NCBI GenBank assembly: GCA_963169875.1 | Contig: CAUJEL010000062.1 | Location: forward strand, 1-36,488 | Reading direction: 5' to 3' | Length of the DNA: 36,488 nucleotides | Source of the DNA: Candidatus Zhuqueibacterota bacterium | GTDB taxonomy: Bacteria > Zhuqueibacterota > Zhuqueibacteria > Residuimicrobiales > Residuimicrobiaceae | Shown here: positions 8,105 to 17,415 of the stretch, in pieces | Numbering within the stretch: the stretch's first letter is position 1 | Layout: every line of letters starts with the position of its first letter | Program-made: the position numbers and the translations under genes | Notes under the pieces: model-generated | Database searches by the model: none | What the model was told of the DNA's origin: nothing | The model's input: only the letters and a program-made list of their open reading frames with translations

Positions 8105-9833
8105 TGCCATCCCCTTCAAATTGCGTGAGCAGTGTCTTTTCGTCAAAAATGGTAACGCCTGTGGTGTCACCTGATGCAAAATATTTACCGGATGGTGACA
8201 CCGCGAAGGGACCATTGAGATGGCTCAGGACGATGCGCTGGTTGACCATCAGCGTGCGGGCGCCATCTGGATAGCGGAAAATACAGTAGAGGCCTTTTTG
8301 ATCATAAGAGACAGGAAGAGCACCCTGCTTCGTATGGAAACGCGAGACAATCGCAAAATCGTGATTATAGACAAAACCTTTCCCTGAAGCATCCATCACA
8401 TACAAATGCTCACCGCTGGCGAATGCCGCGGAAGCACAATCAAATGGCAGTTTTTCATCAAGAAGTTGCGATTGATGAGGCCGCAACAGGTAAAGCTTTT
8501 TTTCACTGATGGCTATCAAACCCTGCTTTCCAGGCCTGCAGAGCAATACCTCGGACTCGATTCTGTGGGATTGGACCAACTTGTCACCCTGATATTGACA
8601 TAAAGCGCCCTTTTGATCAATCAGGAAAAGGTTATTATCATGCAACGCAAGCTTTTGAATTCCGGCCGGATGGACAAACACCAGCTCAGGTGCTTTGCCC
8701 ATCACAATACGGTAGACCTCGCCATTCCAAAATCCGATCCAGAGTTCCTCCCTGCTGGCTATCATATCACCCGGTATGCAAAAACCCATCCGGTTTGCAC
8801 CGAGTGAATGCGGCGTTATCTGGCCATTCGCTTCAACAACGACGACATCGCCGTACCAATCAGCCAAGGCCACGTAATCACGGCTGCCTTGCACGATCTT
8901 TATTTTGCGTAAAGAATTGAACTCGGTTACTTTTTCCCCGTTGACTCTGAACAAGTGCAGCCGCTCTCCCGCCATGAGTGCCAGCGAGAGATCGGATGCA
9001 AAAAAGAATATCTCGTCAGCGGGTAAGGGCAGATGCACAGGCTTATCTTCGACGCGGAATTTCTCTTTGATGGGCATGGCTTCCTGCTGCAGACTGATCA
9101 CCGCAAAACTCTGACTCATGGCATCCTGGTGCCCTTCGGATCTGGCGACGAGCCGCGTTGAAGTGACTGCGCTGCCGAAAGAGAGATCCACAAATGCGGC
9201 CTTGCCTTTACTCGCTTCCAGTGAGAGCGTGCCAAGCAGCTCACCGGGTTCCGCCGACAAGGTGATCAGATCATCAACGCCTTTGATGCCATTGTCATCT
9301 TTAATGGCAATGACGATGGGGGGCAACGTATGATTTACGGTGATGTTCTGCGGCTGATTGAGAAAATCCAGCCGTGTCGATTTTTGCTCCGGTTGAGGGG
9401 TCAGATCGAGGTTTTTCACCAGCCGGCTGAACCAGTCCGATTGCGTCGTGACATCGAGATACTGAATATCATTGATATAGAACGGGATATCCTCGACAGC
9501 ACCGGGTTCGATCAGAATGGGATTGATTTTACCTTTTTGACCGCCTGCATCCAGCTGAAAGACCTTCTTGAGTTCCCAGGCGGCCATTGACTTTTTAAAA
9601 TAAATTTTTGAATAGACGGGAATGACTTTGGGGCTGTTTTGAATGGCTTCGGCGAGCGCATCGACAAAGCTCTGCCCCTGTATCACACCATCCTCCGATA
9701 CATCGTAAAAGATCACCGGCCGGCGTTTGTCCGCCGTCTGACAGGCGAGCAGGGGTTTGTAAAGATTCGCTTCAACCCAGGCGGCGTCTTCACGCGCATA
9801 ACTGATGAAAATGTCGTAGGCCTGCTGTTTCAT
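8082..9833 (-). CDS. TIR-Ig-like-beta-propeller protein
   Basis: 583 residues, with GAGG 5 nt before the ATG. Residues 5-140 are a TIR domain: strand YDIFISYARED, then VIPVYSKIYF, then AAWELKKVF, in which Glu87 lies at the NADase catalytic position. Residues ~170-260 form a beta-rich Ig/filamin-like module with the pattern common in bacterial Ig domains (DDNGIKGV, GTLSLEASKGKAAFVDL). Residues ~275-583 are a run of short beta-strand repeats with W/D-rich turns (VALADWYGDVVVVEANG, WIGFWNGEVYRI), read as a beta-propeller. A plausible architecture is sensor propeller plus NAD-cleaving effector. No signal peptide. The gene end overlaps the next gene by 23 nt, suggesting coupled translation. NADase activity is inferred from the family. 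Confidence 0.85.
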   Translation of the reverse strand: MKQQAYDIFISYAREDAAWVEANLYKPLLACQTADKRRPVIFYDVSEDGVIQGQSFVDALAEAIQNSPKVIPVYSKIYFKKSMAAWELKKVFQLDAGGQKGKINPILIEPGAVEDIPFYINDIQYLDVTTQSDWFSRLVKNLDLTPQPEQKSTRLDFLNQPQNITVNHTLPPIVIAIKDDNGIKGVDDLITLSAEPGELLGTLSLEASKGKAAFVDLSFGSAVTSTRLVARSEGHQDAMSQSFAVISLQQEAMPIKEKFRVEDKPVHLPLPADEIFFFASDLSLALMAGERLHLFRVNGEKVTEFNSLRKIKIVQGSRDYVALADWYGDVVVVEANGQITPHSLGANRMGFCIPGDMIASREELWIGFWNGEVYRIVMGKAPELVFVHPAGIQKLALHDNNLFLIDQKGALCQYQGDKLVQSHRIESEVLLCRPGKQGLIAISEKKLYLLRPHQSQLLDEKLPFDCASAAFASGEHLYVMDASGKGFVYNHDFAIVSRFHTKQGALPVSYDQKGLYCIFRYPDGARTLMVNQRIVLSHLNGPFAVSPSGKYFASGDTTGVTIFDEKTLLTQFEGDGNDPAPAL

Positions 9834-9882
9834 CCCATCCTCTTGATCCGCTCGGTGTTAAGGTCATGACACAAATTCACGG

Positions 9883-11700
9883 CTAATAACCGTTCAACTG
9901 GTTAATGACATTTTGAATAGCTGGCAGCAAATTATCCAATGCCTCACGAGCCTCACGACTGGTCACCTTCTGCCGGTCTCTTTCCACAGAATCTTTCATG
10001 AATTCAAACGTCGAAATCAGGCCTTTGAGTTGCTCCCGGGTTGTGATTTTGACATTTCCCGAATTCAGGGCATCCATCATGGTCTTGAAGGTATTATAAT
10101 GAGAATTGACTGTCTCGACGTCGTGGGACTGGGCGATTTGTTCGCGAATGTTGTCTACTTCGCCCAAATTCCGCTGTATGGCCTCGTTCAGCTGATCCAG
10201 AGGTTGCTTGATATCCTCCTGGGTGATGTCTGGCAGCACATCCTGCAGGTCGCCATTGAGCCGCACCAGCCGGCTGGCCAAAGAGTCGAGATGTTGGGCA
10301 CTTTTGATGCCACCCTGGGCCTCATTCATGATTTCCTGAAATTCACCGATGAGACGGTTGCCGATTTGAATTTCTTCATTTCTGCGCCGGAGTGCCTGGC
10401 GTAACGCATCCAGCACTTGCAGGAGTTGGCCAATGGCGTTGAGCAATCTCGGGGCTTCTTCGTTGCTTTCGTCCAGCGCACCCAGTTTTGCATACACCTG
10501 CGCTTGCCGGACCAGATCATACGTCTGATCGATATTTTTTTGCCCGCTGGTGAGCAAATGTTCCGAGAAGCGGTAGATGAGGCTGCCGAGCATAAAATTA
10601 ATCAGAGGATAACGGGGCGTATAAGCCCGTCCTTGCAGCAGCATGGCGATGGAAGCATCGGGCCGCCCGGACTCGAGCCACTGCATGGCGAGATCGATCT
10701 CTTCCTTGACGATCAGCTGGAACAGACTCTGCACAGCATCCTCATCTCCCAGGAGCGGCGGAAGTTCATCGTGTTTTTTCGAAATGAATCCAAGCAGACC
10801 CGGATCCAGCACTTTTAAATATTCATCAAAAACAGCTACCATCTCATTATTTCTAAAGCGCTCCATCACGGGTTTAAGGGCGTTGCGTGCCTGGCGGTAA
10901 TGTCCTTTCTTGAAAGCGGCCACGGCCGGCTGCAATTTTTCGCCCATGACCGCCTGTTGAATCTGAAAACGAAAACCGGAGAGCAGGTCGGTCATGCCTG
11001 TGGCATCCATGCGCAGGCCATCGTCCAGCACCAGCAGGGCATCATCTCCTCTGCCGCGCCGCATCAACCCGCCCGAAAGGAGAAAATAGTAAAGCCCCAT
11101 CTCCGGATCCAGGCTGATGAGACGCTCCATATAATCAATCAACATGCCGTTCTGTCCCCCCTGTTCATCGGCGACGCTGATGAGCAGAACATGTAGAAAC
11201 AGCCCATTGCGGATCGTGGTGCGCAGGTTTTCTATCAGAGCCGGCAGTTGATGGGAGAGATTGACTGCCCGCAGAGGGAAAATGATCTCCAAAGCTTGAT
11301 AAAATTCGCCCAGACCGGCCAGGCAGTGGCCTTTGAGGTAAACCGCTTCATGGACATTCGCATCGATGACCAGGATTTCGTCCAGGGGATCGATGGCCTC
11401 TGAAAATTTCTTGTCATTGATAAGCGCCTTGGCCTGTGCCAAGAGTTCTTCGACGCGATTGAGTTGAACAAGGCCCTCAAAGCTTTCGCCAAAATCAATT
11501 TCACTGATTTTTAAATCAACGCTGCTCTCCGCACCCTGTTGCTGGGCATTGTTGAGCATTTCCTGCAATTTCTTCTGATAATCAAATTCCTCTTTGGGAA
11601 CATCTATCGGGATATCTTCCACCTCGATGGGTATGTCTTTATGAAAATCGGAATCATTGATCAGAGTTGGACCGTTATCCCTGCTGAAATTGACAGCCAT
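9883..11700 (-). CDS. TPR and coiled-coil cytoplasmic protein
   Basis: 605 residues, with AGAGGA about 8 nt before the ATG; 11 bp downstream of the 78-residue gene. The first ~55 residues are acidic and low in hydrophobics (PIEVEDIPIDVPKEEFDY). Residues ~80-290 contain TPR-like helix pairs (ALINDKKFSEAIDPLDEIL, YLKGHCLAGLGEFYQALEII). Residues ~420-600 are long amphipathic helices likely to form coiled coils. No membrane segment. No enzymatic motif. Its place between the chaperone genes and the TIR gene suggests an adaptor or scaffold role, which is inference only. Confidence 0.78.
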   Translation of the reverse strand: MAVNFSRDNGPTLINDSDFHKDIPIEVEDIPIDVPKEEFDYQKKLQEMLNNAQQQGAESSVDLKISEIDFGESFEGLVQLNRVEELLAQAKALINDKKFSEAIDPLDEILVIDANVHEAVYLKGHCLAGLGEFYQALEIIFPLRAVNLSHQLPALIENLRTTIRNGLFLHVLLISVADEQGGQNGMLIDYMERLISLDPEMGLYYFLLSGGLMRRGRGDDALLVLDDGLRMDATGMTDLLSGFRFQIQQAVMGEKLQPAVAAFKKGHYRQARNALKPVMERFRNNEMVAVFDEYLKVLDPGLLGFISKKHDELPPLLGDEDAVQSLFQLIVKEEIDLAMQWLESGRPDASIAMLLQGRAYTPRYPLINFMLGSLIYRFSEHLLTSGQKNIDQTYDLVRQAQVYAKLGALDESNEEAPRLLNAIGQLLQVLDALRQALRRRNEEIQIGNRLIGEFQEIMNEAQGGIKSAQHLDSLASRLVRLNGDLQDVLPDITQEDIKQPLDQLNEAIQRNLGEVDNIREQIAQSHDVETVNSHYNTFKTMMDALNSGNVKITTREQLKGLISTFEFMKDSVERDRQKVTSREAREALDNLLPAIQNVINQLNGY

Positions 11701-11711
11701 GGTCTTTTCCT

Positions 11712-11948
11712 CTATTCATTTTCCAGGTTAATTTCATCCGGTTTGGGCACATCCAGTAAAAGATGTTCGGCCAGAGATTGCACCAGGGCAAATTCGTGCT
11801 CCGGCGTTATGTCGGTGATGGCCAAAAGTGCACCCGACATGTTGATTTTATTCAGATAAGAGCTTTCAACCCTGGTGTCCTTTTTGTAGGTGACCGGTGT
11901 CAGCTTTTCCAGCAAGGCCTTTTTATGAATCGATATGGGTTGCGGCAT
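11712..11948 (-). CDS. Small unknown protein (78 aa)
   Basis: The chosen ATG at 11948 has GAGG about 8 nt upstream and lies 28 bp after the stop of the membrane TPR gene. An upstream in-frame ATG at 12008 would overlap that gene. It is followed after 11 bp by the TPR/coiled-coil gene. The sequence is soluble, with a basic N-terminal part, one hydrophobic core (SGALLAITDI), a helical HEFALVQSLAEHLLLD and an acidic tail. I do not recognise the family. Tight packing in the operon supports it as a real gene. Confidence 0.6.
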   Translation of the reverse strand: MPQPISIHKKALLEKLTPVTYKKDTRVESSYLNKINMSGALLAITDITPEHEFALVQSLAEHLLLDVPKPDEINLENE

Positions 11949-11976
11949 AGAGAGCCCTCTTTCGGGAATAGTAGGG

Positions 11977-13854
11977 TTAACCTTCTTGAACGGCTTCAGA
12001 CGCAGCACTTTCTCCGGTTTTCTCCTCTTCCATGAACAAAAACTCGCCCGTACGCACCATTAATTTTTGTTCGGTCACTTCAAGGTTCCTGGTTTCGGAC
12101 TCGAGGTTGGCGGTTGATTTCTCCAGGCTGGCCAGCAGTTCCTGGATGCTTTTGACGTCTTCAGCCGATGCTGAACTCACTTTGGGTTTGACGATATTAT
12201 CGATGCGCTTCTGCAGCAGCTGCCCCCGCGTCTGCAGATCTTTGATCGAAGGCGCGATTTCCTCTTCACGGCGCTCTCCCTTCAGCCCCTCTTCGAAATC
12301 CTTGAATCGGGCATATTTGCGCAGTCTCTTCTTCAACTCTTCCTGCAACGCTTCCGGGACCGTCTCATCGGTGAGGTATTTTTTGACCAGATTGAGAAAG
12401 AGTTCCAACGCCTTGGCTTCCTGCTCCATGAGTTTATTTTCACGATCCACCAGACTCAGGACTTCGGGGACATTAATGCCCTGGTCGATAGCCTCCTGCA
12501 ATTTTGCCACTGCTTCCTTGCGCAGCTTTCTATAACTGAAAAAATACATGACCAGCCCCATGAGAAGATGAGGGTCAGGCATCTGCGCATCTTCGTCGAT
12601 CACCTTCTGCAGGCGAGCCTGGAGCGCTTCTTGTTTTTCATCCGCCAGGCCTGATTTTTCCTGCGCCGCAAAAAGCCTATAAATCATGGAAATGGCATGC
12701 CAGAGCAGGAGATTCCGCAACAGCGGATCATGTGGCTCCAACTCTCCCTCTTTTTCTGTCTCTTCCGGTTCGCTGGAGGCCGTGGATTCGATCTCTTCAA
12801 TCAGCCCGGCCAATTCATCGTCAATTTCCGGAAAATCGCTCTCTTTCCAATCGCAGAGCAGCATGCCGATGCGACCGTGCAGATCTGTTTTGCCTTCATT
12901 TTTAGCGGTGGTGATGGCGCCGCTGAAATGACGCCGCGCTTCATCCATATTCTTGTCAAATAGATCCATGATCCCCAGTACGACTTGATGATTATCGATG
13001 TGCTTGGGGATGTATTCATGCAGTACGTCCAGATTCTGCAGCTGGTTGAAATAATAGACCGCCATCTCAATCTCGCTCTGATCCCAGCGCTTCTTGCCCA
13101 GTTCGAGGCAGGCGATTCCCATGATCATTTTGGCATCGAGCAGGTCATCCCATTTCGAACCGTACTGGTTGTATATTTTTTCAATGTTCTCGTAATTCTC
13201 CAACTGCAGCTGAATCCACATGTCGAGATAAGCCGATTCACTGTCGAGTTCACCGAGGTTGCGCAGTTCCGTGATTGCGGCGTCAGCCTCCGGAAATTTC
13301 CCGAGCCGGGCGCGAACATAGGCCTGCAAAAAGCGGGCGACCGCGATGTCTGATTTTTTCAGACCCGCTGTCAATGCCTGGGTCAGCTTTTCATCCGCCA
13401 ATGGAAACTCGCTCTCCGTGTCCGCTTCGACGATCTTCACAGCTTCGAGCAGAGGCTTGCGCTTTTTGGCAGGCTGCAGCAGGAACAAGTAGGCCAGAAG
13501 TGCGGCAATAATGAACACACAAATCCCAATGACCACAAATAACATCGTCTGATCGCTTTTCGCCGTGGTCATTGGCTGTGAAGGAGCTTCTTCGCGGGCG
13601 TCACCGCCCCGGGGCGGCAGTACCTGGGTCTGGTCGTGGCGTGGCAAGTCCGTGCGTGGAATCGTTTTTTTGCAGTACGGACAAACAATGCTGTCTGCTG
13701 TCGCCGTGGTATTCCCGGCGGACGAAAAAGTGCGTTCGGCGGTTTGCGCGCAGGTGAGGTCCGGCATCATCAACGGCAGAAGCCCCAGAAACAAGGTCAA
13801 TAAGCCCAGAGCAGGGATCACTTTTCCAATGATGCCAACCTTACAGATTTTCAT
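11977..13854 (-). CDS. Membrane-anchored TPR protein with periplasmic CPYC motif
   Basis: 625 residues from ATG 13854, which has a strong AGGAGGG just upstream; an ATG at 13869 would place that site inside the gene. Residues ~8-36 are a hydrophobic signal sequence ending near CAQT. Residues ~58-73 hold C58-x2-C61 and a nearby His73, a zinc-ribbon or redox-like fragment. Residues ~104-127 are a clear transmembrane helix followed by basic KKRK. The remaining ~490 residues are helical and TPR-like (AYVRARLGKFPEADAAITELR, ACLELGKKRWDQSEIEMAVYYF). Predicted topology: short periplasmic part, one helix, large cytoplasmic TPR domain. It could tether the otherwise soluble complex to the inner membrane; that is inference. 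Confidence 0.8.
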   Translation of the reverse strand: MKICKVGIIGKVIPALGLLTLFLGLLPLMMPDLTCAQTAERTFSSAGNTTATADSIVCPYCKKTIPRTDLPRHDQTQVLPPRGGDAREEAPSQPMTTAKSDQTMLFVVIGICVFIIAALLAYLFLLQPAKKRKPLLEAVKIVEADTESEFPLADEKLTQALTAGLKKSDIAVARFLQAYVRARLGKFPEADAAITELRNLGELDSESAYLDMWIQLQLENYENIEKIYNQYGSKWDDLLDAKMIMGIACLELGKKRWDQSEIEMAVYYFNQLQNLDVLHEYIPKHIDNHQVVLGIMDLFDKNMDEARRHFSGAITTAKNEGKTDLHGRIGMLLCDWKESDFPEIDDELAGLIEEIESTASSEPEETEKEGELEPHDPLLRNLLLWHAISMIYRLFAAQEKSGLADEKQEALQARLQKVIDEDAQMPDPHLLMGLVMYFFSYRKLRKEAVAKLQEAIDQGINVPEVLSLVDRENKLMEQEAKALELFLNLVKKYLTDETVPEALQEELKKRLRKYARFKDFEEGLKGERREEEIAPSIKDLQTRGQLLQKRIDNIVKPKVSSASAEDVKSIQELLASLEKSTANLESETRNLEVTEQKLMVRTGEFLFMEEEKTGESAASEAVQEG

Positions 13855-13880
13855 GCACCCTCCTATCACTAAAAATCCAC

Positions 13881-15383
13881 TTATTTCACTGTGAGCAAAA
13901 ACGTTTCCAGGTCTGAAAGCCGCGAGCCATGGGCGTGTATTTCGTCAATCGGGACCGACTGGTTCTCTCTGACAAGACGGAGCTTTTCTTTCATCAAGGC
14001 AATCATCTGCGCTGCATTTTCCCGTTCCTTGAGGCAGATCAAGGCTTCGATATAATCCAGAACGAGGGGGAATTTCCACCAGATGAATTTGTCCCCCTGC
14101 ATGATCCGCGGATAGATGAAATGGGCGGCATCGAGGTTTTTGCCCCTGGCCATATAATACCTGGCCAGGTCTCTCTCCAGTTCCAGTTGCCGGTTGACAG
14201 TCAGGGCGAGAAAATCCCTCTGAATACGATTATCGAGCTGTCCGAGCAGCTGTTCCTTATGCAGTCCCACACTCGATGCGATGACATCGAACTGGGCATC
14301 GTAAGCATCGGGAATTCCGCGCTGTTCATTGATGGCGTTCTCAAGCAGATCGATGGCCTCCAAAGGACGCTGCAGATCTTCCCACGCCATTTTTCCACCC
14401 AGCAGCAACAACTCATAAGAAGGCCTGGTGAGCAGAATATCCTGGAGCAATACAAACGCTTCCTCAGCCTTGCCCTGGTCTCGCATCGTGGAAATGATTT
14501 TTTCCGGTGCAAGCTGGATTCGATACTCGTCCAGTTTGTTTGCCACCAGAACGACATCCACGGCGCTGCGCTTTCGCGGATCATGATCAGCCATCTGATG
14601 CAACATGGCGATCATTTGCTGGCATGGAGCGATTTTTTCCAGCCAGAAAGGCAGACGATTTCTCAGCACCGATTCGGATGCAAAGAGCGAGCCACAGGCA
14701 ATCTGGGTCAGAAGCCGGGCGACGGACTCTATCTCCTGCACCGTATAAACGGTTTGCAAACACATCATGCCCATGGCGTATAAATCGAGGTTCTCGCCGA
14801 ATATATTTTTCTGTTGTCCGCAGATATATTCCGGGGCGAGAAAAAGTGCACGATATGGCTGTTCCCAGATTACGTCCAGATCAATGGGACTCAACATGGG
14901 CGTGAAAAGCAAAAAGGGCTGATTCTCCTCAAAGATGATATCCGCCGGCATGAAGAGCAGGCACTTGCCGGGATCGCCATTGAGCAGCTCTTTCCAGATC
15001 AGATAATTTTTCAGGGTGCGATGCGCCGAATCTAGCCGCACCGCCAAATCCGGATTGGCCAATAAATCCTGCCACGTCTGCGTGCCCTGGCTTTCATATT
15101 GAATGTAAAAATAATCCTGCCCGGTGCCCTTGATGAAGGCATGATCCGCGGAAACGATCGGCGCCACGGCCTGTTTGCGCGGCCGGCCGGGATCGGGATA
15201 CTTGCGGACTTCTGTGCGAATATCCAGCGGCACTTTTGCCGTCGGCAAAAGACGAAAATAGGCGGGTTTGTCGACCGATCTGTAGACCATTCCATTGAAG
15301 CTCGGCCCCACGCAGACTATCTTGTGGATCTCGCCATTGCTGAGCTCAAGCTCCAGCGCCTGTGTATTATTTTCGAGCATCAT
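13881..15383 (-). CDS. Degenerate protein kinase (pseudokinase) with C-terminal helical repeats
   Basis: About 500 residues. The end LAPEY...GENLDLYAMGMM (about residues 185-215) is the APE motif and the DxYxxG helix F of Ser/Thr kinases. The preceding region keeps the order of a kinase fold, with a glycine-loop-like GPSFNGMVY near residue 30. However, the HRD loop is replaced by a segment around MPADIIF and the DFG by FTPML, so catalysis is unlikely. From residue ~290 onward TPR-like helices follow (GKAEEAFVLLQDILLTRPSYELLLLG). The start is ambiguous: ATG at 15383 overlaps the Hsp70 stop by 17 nt; ATG 15392 and GTG 15407 are alternatives. Operon position suggests an allosteric or scaffold subunit acting with the Hsp70. 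Confidence 0.72.
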   Translation of the reverse strand: MMLENNTQALELELSNGEIHKIVCVGPSFNGMVYRSVDKPAYFRLLPTAKVPLDIRTEVRKYPDPGRPRKQAVAPIVSADHAFIKGTGQDYFYIQYESQGTQTWQDLLANPDLAVRLDSAHRTLKNYLIWKELLNGDPGKCLLFMPADIIFEENQPFLLFTPMLSPIDLDVIWEQPYRALFLAPEYICGQQKNIFGENLDLYAMGMMCLQTVYTVQEIESVARLLTQIACGSLFASESVLRNRLPFWLEKIAPCQQMIAMLHQMADHDPRKRSAVDVVLVANKLDEYRIQLAPEKIISTMRDQGKAEEAFVLLQDILLTRPSYELLLLGGKMAWEDLQRPLEAIDLLENAINEQRGIPDAYDAQFDVIASSVGLHKEQLLGQLDNRIQRDFLALTVNRQLELERDLARYYMARGKNLDAAHFIYPRIMQGDKFIWWKFPLVLDYIEALICLKERENAAQMIALMKEKLRLVRENQSVPIDEIHAHGSRLSDLETFLLTVK

Positions 15384-17406
15384 GATAGGCATCTTCAAGT
15401 TCGTCACTCAGGTCCTGCAGCTCATCGATACTTTTGTTCTCATTGAATGCCTGAACAAAGGCATTATACGCGCGGGCGAGATCGGCATTCATCTCAACCA
15501 GGAGCTGTTTTTTGGCGCGCCTGACAATCGATTTGAATTCATCTGAAATGTCTCCTGCAGGCTCGAGAAGCTCCACCGCGTCCGCGGTTGGCACGGGCGA
15601 AGGTTGTGGTGCCGGAGGAGGTGGCGGTGTTGCCGGCGTGTAAACATCCGGGGCCGCATATCCCGGTGGCGGTGGAACAGCGCCGGGCATTGGCGGCGGT
15701 GGCGGCACGGCACCAGGGCCATAGCCGGCTGCTGCACTGGCATTGACCTGCGCAGCGGCGGAAAGGTATAGTTGCAGCAGCTTTTGCCGCATCGGAATGA
15801 GTGCGGCATCTCCACCAACGCCGGTTTTGTGTTCGAAAACCGCCTGATAGGAGCGGCTCTCGTTGACATGATTGATGGTCATGGACAGCAAACCATTCAT
15901 GTCCAGCTTGAAGGTCACCTCGAACTTGTGAAAACCCTCAGGCTGTGGCGTCATGGGGCCGATATTGAGCACGCCAATGAGGGTGTTCTCATAGACATAG
16001 GTGCCCTCGCCCTGATAGACCCTGACGGGAATTTCCGCGGCCATGCTGCCGTTGGTGTACCCACCCTGGGTGATCTCGATGGGAATGCCCGTGCCCTGGT
16101 CGACAATTTTCGAAAAGATCTTGTTCTGCACCTCAACGCCCAGCGAGTGTTCGGTGATAAGCTGGATATTGGGTTGATCGACCGCATCCACATTCATCAG
16201 GGTTGATTCCTGCTGCTTGGTGATATCAAATGGCGGCGGCGAAGCGCTGAAACGGTAGGCGATGATGGCCGCGCCACGGGCCACCACTTCATCCGGATTG
16301 AGATCCGAGCGCACAAAATCCTCGTTTTTGCCAAAATGATCGAGGAGCATGCTCTTCACTTTGGGTATTTTGCTCGATCCGCCCACCAGCAGGATGGCGT
16401 TAATATCCTCACGGCGCACCCCTTTCTTGGATGCCCCGTCCAGCGCCACGTCGATGTAAGTGATTGATTTGATCAGGAGTGGATGGATGAGCGCTTCGAA
16501 CTCCGTTTGGGTTATGGTAAGGAGCGGCGCCTGTGCCGGCGCCAGCTCAGCCAGGTTGAGTTGTGTCGAAGCATGGGTGGAGAGATTGATTTTAGCCTGC
16601 TCAGCCAGATTTTTTATCCGCGCCTTGGCGCCCGGATTTTCAGCAAAATTGATTTGAAATTTGCTCTGCAGCTCTGTGACCGCCCACTGCGTCAGCAGGT
16701 CGTCGAAATCACCGCCGCCCAGACGCGGATCACCGGAAGTCGCAATCACCTCAATGTCGGTGCCTTGTACCTGAATGATCGAGACATCAAAGGTGCCGCC
16801 GCCGAGGTCGTAAACCATGTAGACGCGGCGTTCTTCCTCGGCGCGATCTACACCATAGCAAATCGCCGCCGCCGTTGGTTCCGGAATGAGCTGCCGCGGA
16901 TAGAGGCCGGCCAGCAGGGCGGCCTCCTTGGTCGCTTTGCGCTGCCGTTCCGTAAAATAGGCCGGCACCGTGATCACGGCATCGCGGATTTCCTCCCCGA
17001 TATCCGCCTCGGCGATCTCTTTCATCTTCATGAGAATCAGGCCGCTGATCTGCTGCGGCAGCAGCCATTGACCATTTAAAAAGGCTTTGACCGGATCGCC
17101 GGCGTTGAAGATATTTTGCGCATTATACTTCTCCAGGGTCTCCGGACGGAATTCTTCGCCCATCTCACGTTTGATTTCAATGATCGTATTGGCGGGGTCC
17201 GCCGGCAGATTTTGTTTGGCCGCTCTGCCCACCATGGCTTTGCGCGTCGCCGGATCCAGGCTCACAACCGAAGGTGTGGTGGCAGCATCCGCGGTGAAAT
17301 GATCCACGATGATTTCCGCCTGCTCCGTATAGGTATTGTAGGCGGAAACAGCGCTGTAGGTAGTGCCAAGATCGATGCCAATGACTCGATGCAGATTAAC
17401 ATTCAT
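15367..17406 (-). CDS. Hsp70 (DnaK-family) chaperone with proline-rich linker
   Basis: 679 residues, with AGGA 8 nt before the ATG. All nucleotide-binding signatures are present: IDLGTT (11-16), VITVPAYFTERQR (144-156), LIPEPTAAA (173-181), YDLGGGTFDV (199-208), GGGDFD (230-235) and ILLVGGSSKIP (338-348). A substrate-binding beta domain follows (~415-525), starting HSLGVEV. The usual hydrophobic interdomain linker is not conserved. Residues ~560-605 are an unusual Pro/Gly-rich stretch, and a short helical lid ends the protein. It should hydrolyse ATP to cycle client binding with the J-like and GrpE-like proteins encoded just upstream. It is a dedicated operon paralogue rather than the housekeeping dnaK, judged by its neighbours; genome-wide comparison would confirm. 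Confidence 0.95.
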   Translation of the reverse strand: MNVNLHRVIGIDLGTTYSAVSAYNTYTEQAEIIVDHFTADAATTPSVVSLDPATRKAMVGRAAKQNLPADPANTIIEIKREMGEEFRPETLEKYNAQNIFNAGDPVKAFLNGQWLLPQQISGLILMKMKEIAEADIGEEIRDAVITVPAYFTERQRKATKEAALLAGLYPRQLIPEPTAAAICYGVDRAEEERRVYMVYDLGGGTFDVSIIQVQGTDIEVIATSGDPRLGGGDFDDLLTQWAVTELQSKFQINFAENPGAKARIKNLAEQAKINLSTHASTQLNLAELAPAQAPLLTITQTEFEALIHPLLIKSITYIDVALDGASKKGVRREDINAILLVGGSSKIPKVKSMLLDHFGKNEDFVRSDLNPDEVVARGAAIIAYRFSASPPPFDITKQQESTLMNVDAVDQPNIQLITEHSLGVEVQNKIFSKIVDQGTGIPIEITQGGYTNGSMAAEIPVRVYQGEGTYVYENTLIGVLNIGPMTPQPEGFHKFEVTFKLDMNGLLSMTINHVNESRSYQAVFEHKTGVGGDAALIPMRQKLLQLYLSAAAQVNASAAAGYGPGAVPPPPPMPGAVPPPPGYAAPDVYTPATPPPPPAPQPSPVPTADAVELLEPAGDISDEFKSIVRRAKKQLLVEMNADLARAYNAFVQAFNENKSIDELQDLSDELEDAYHDARK

Positions 17407-17415
17407 ATTATTATC

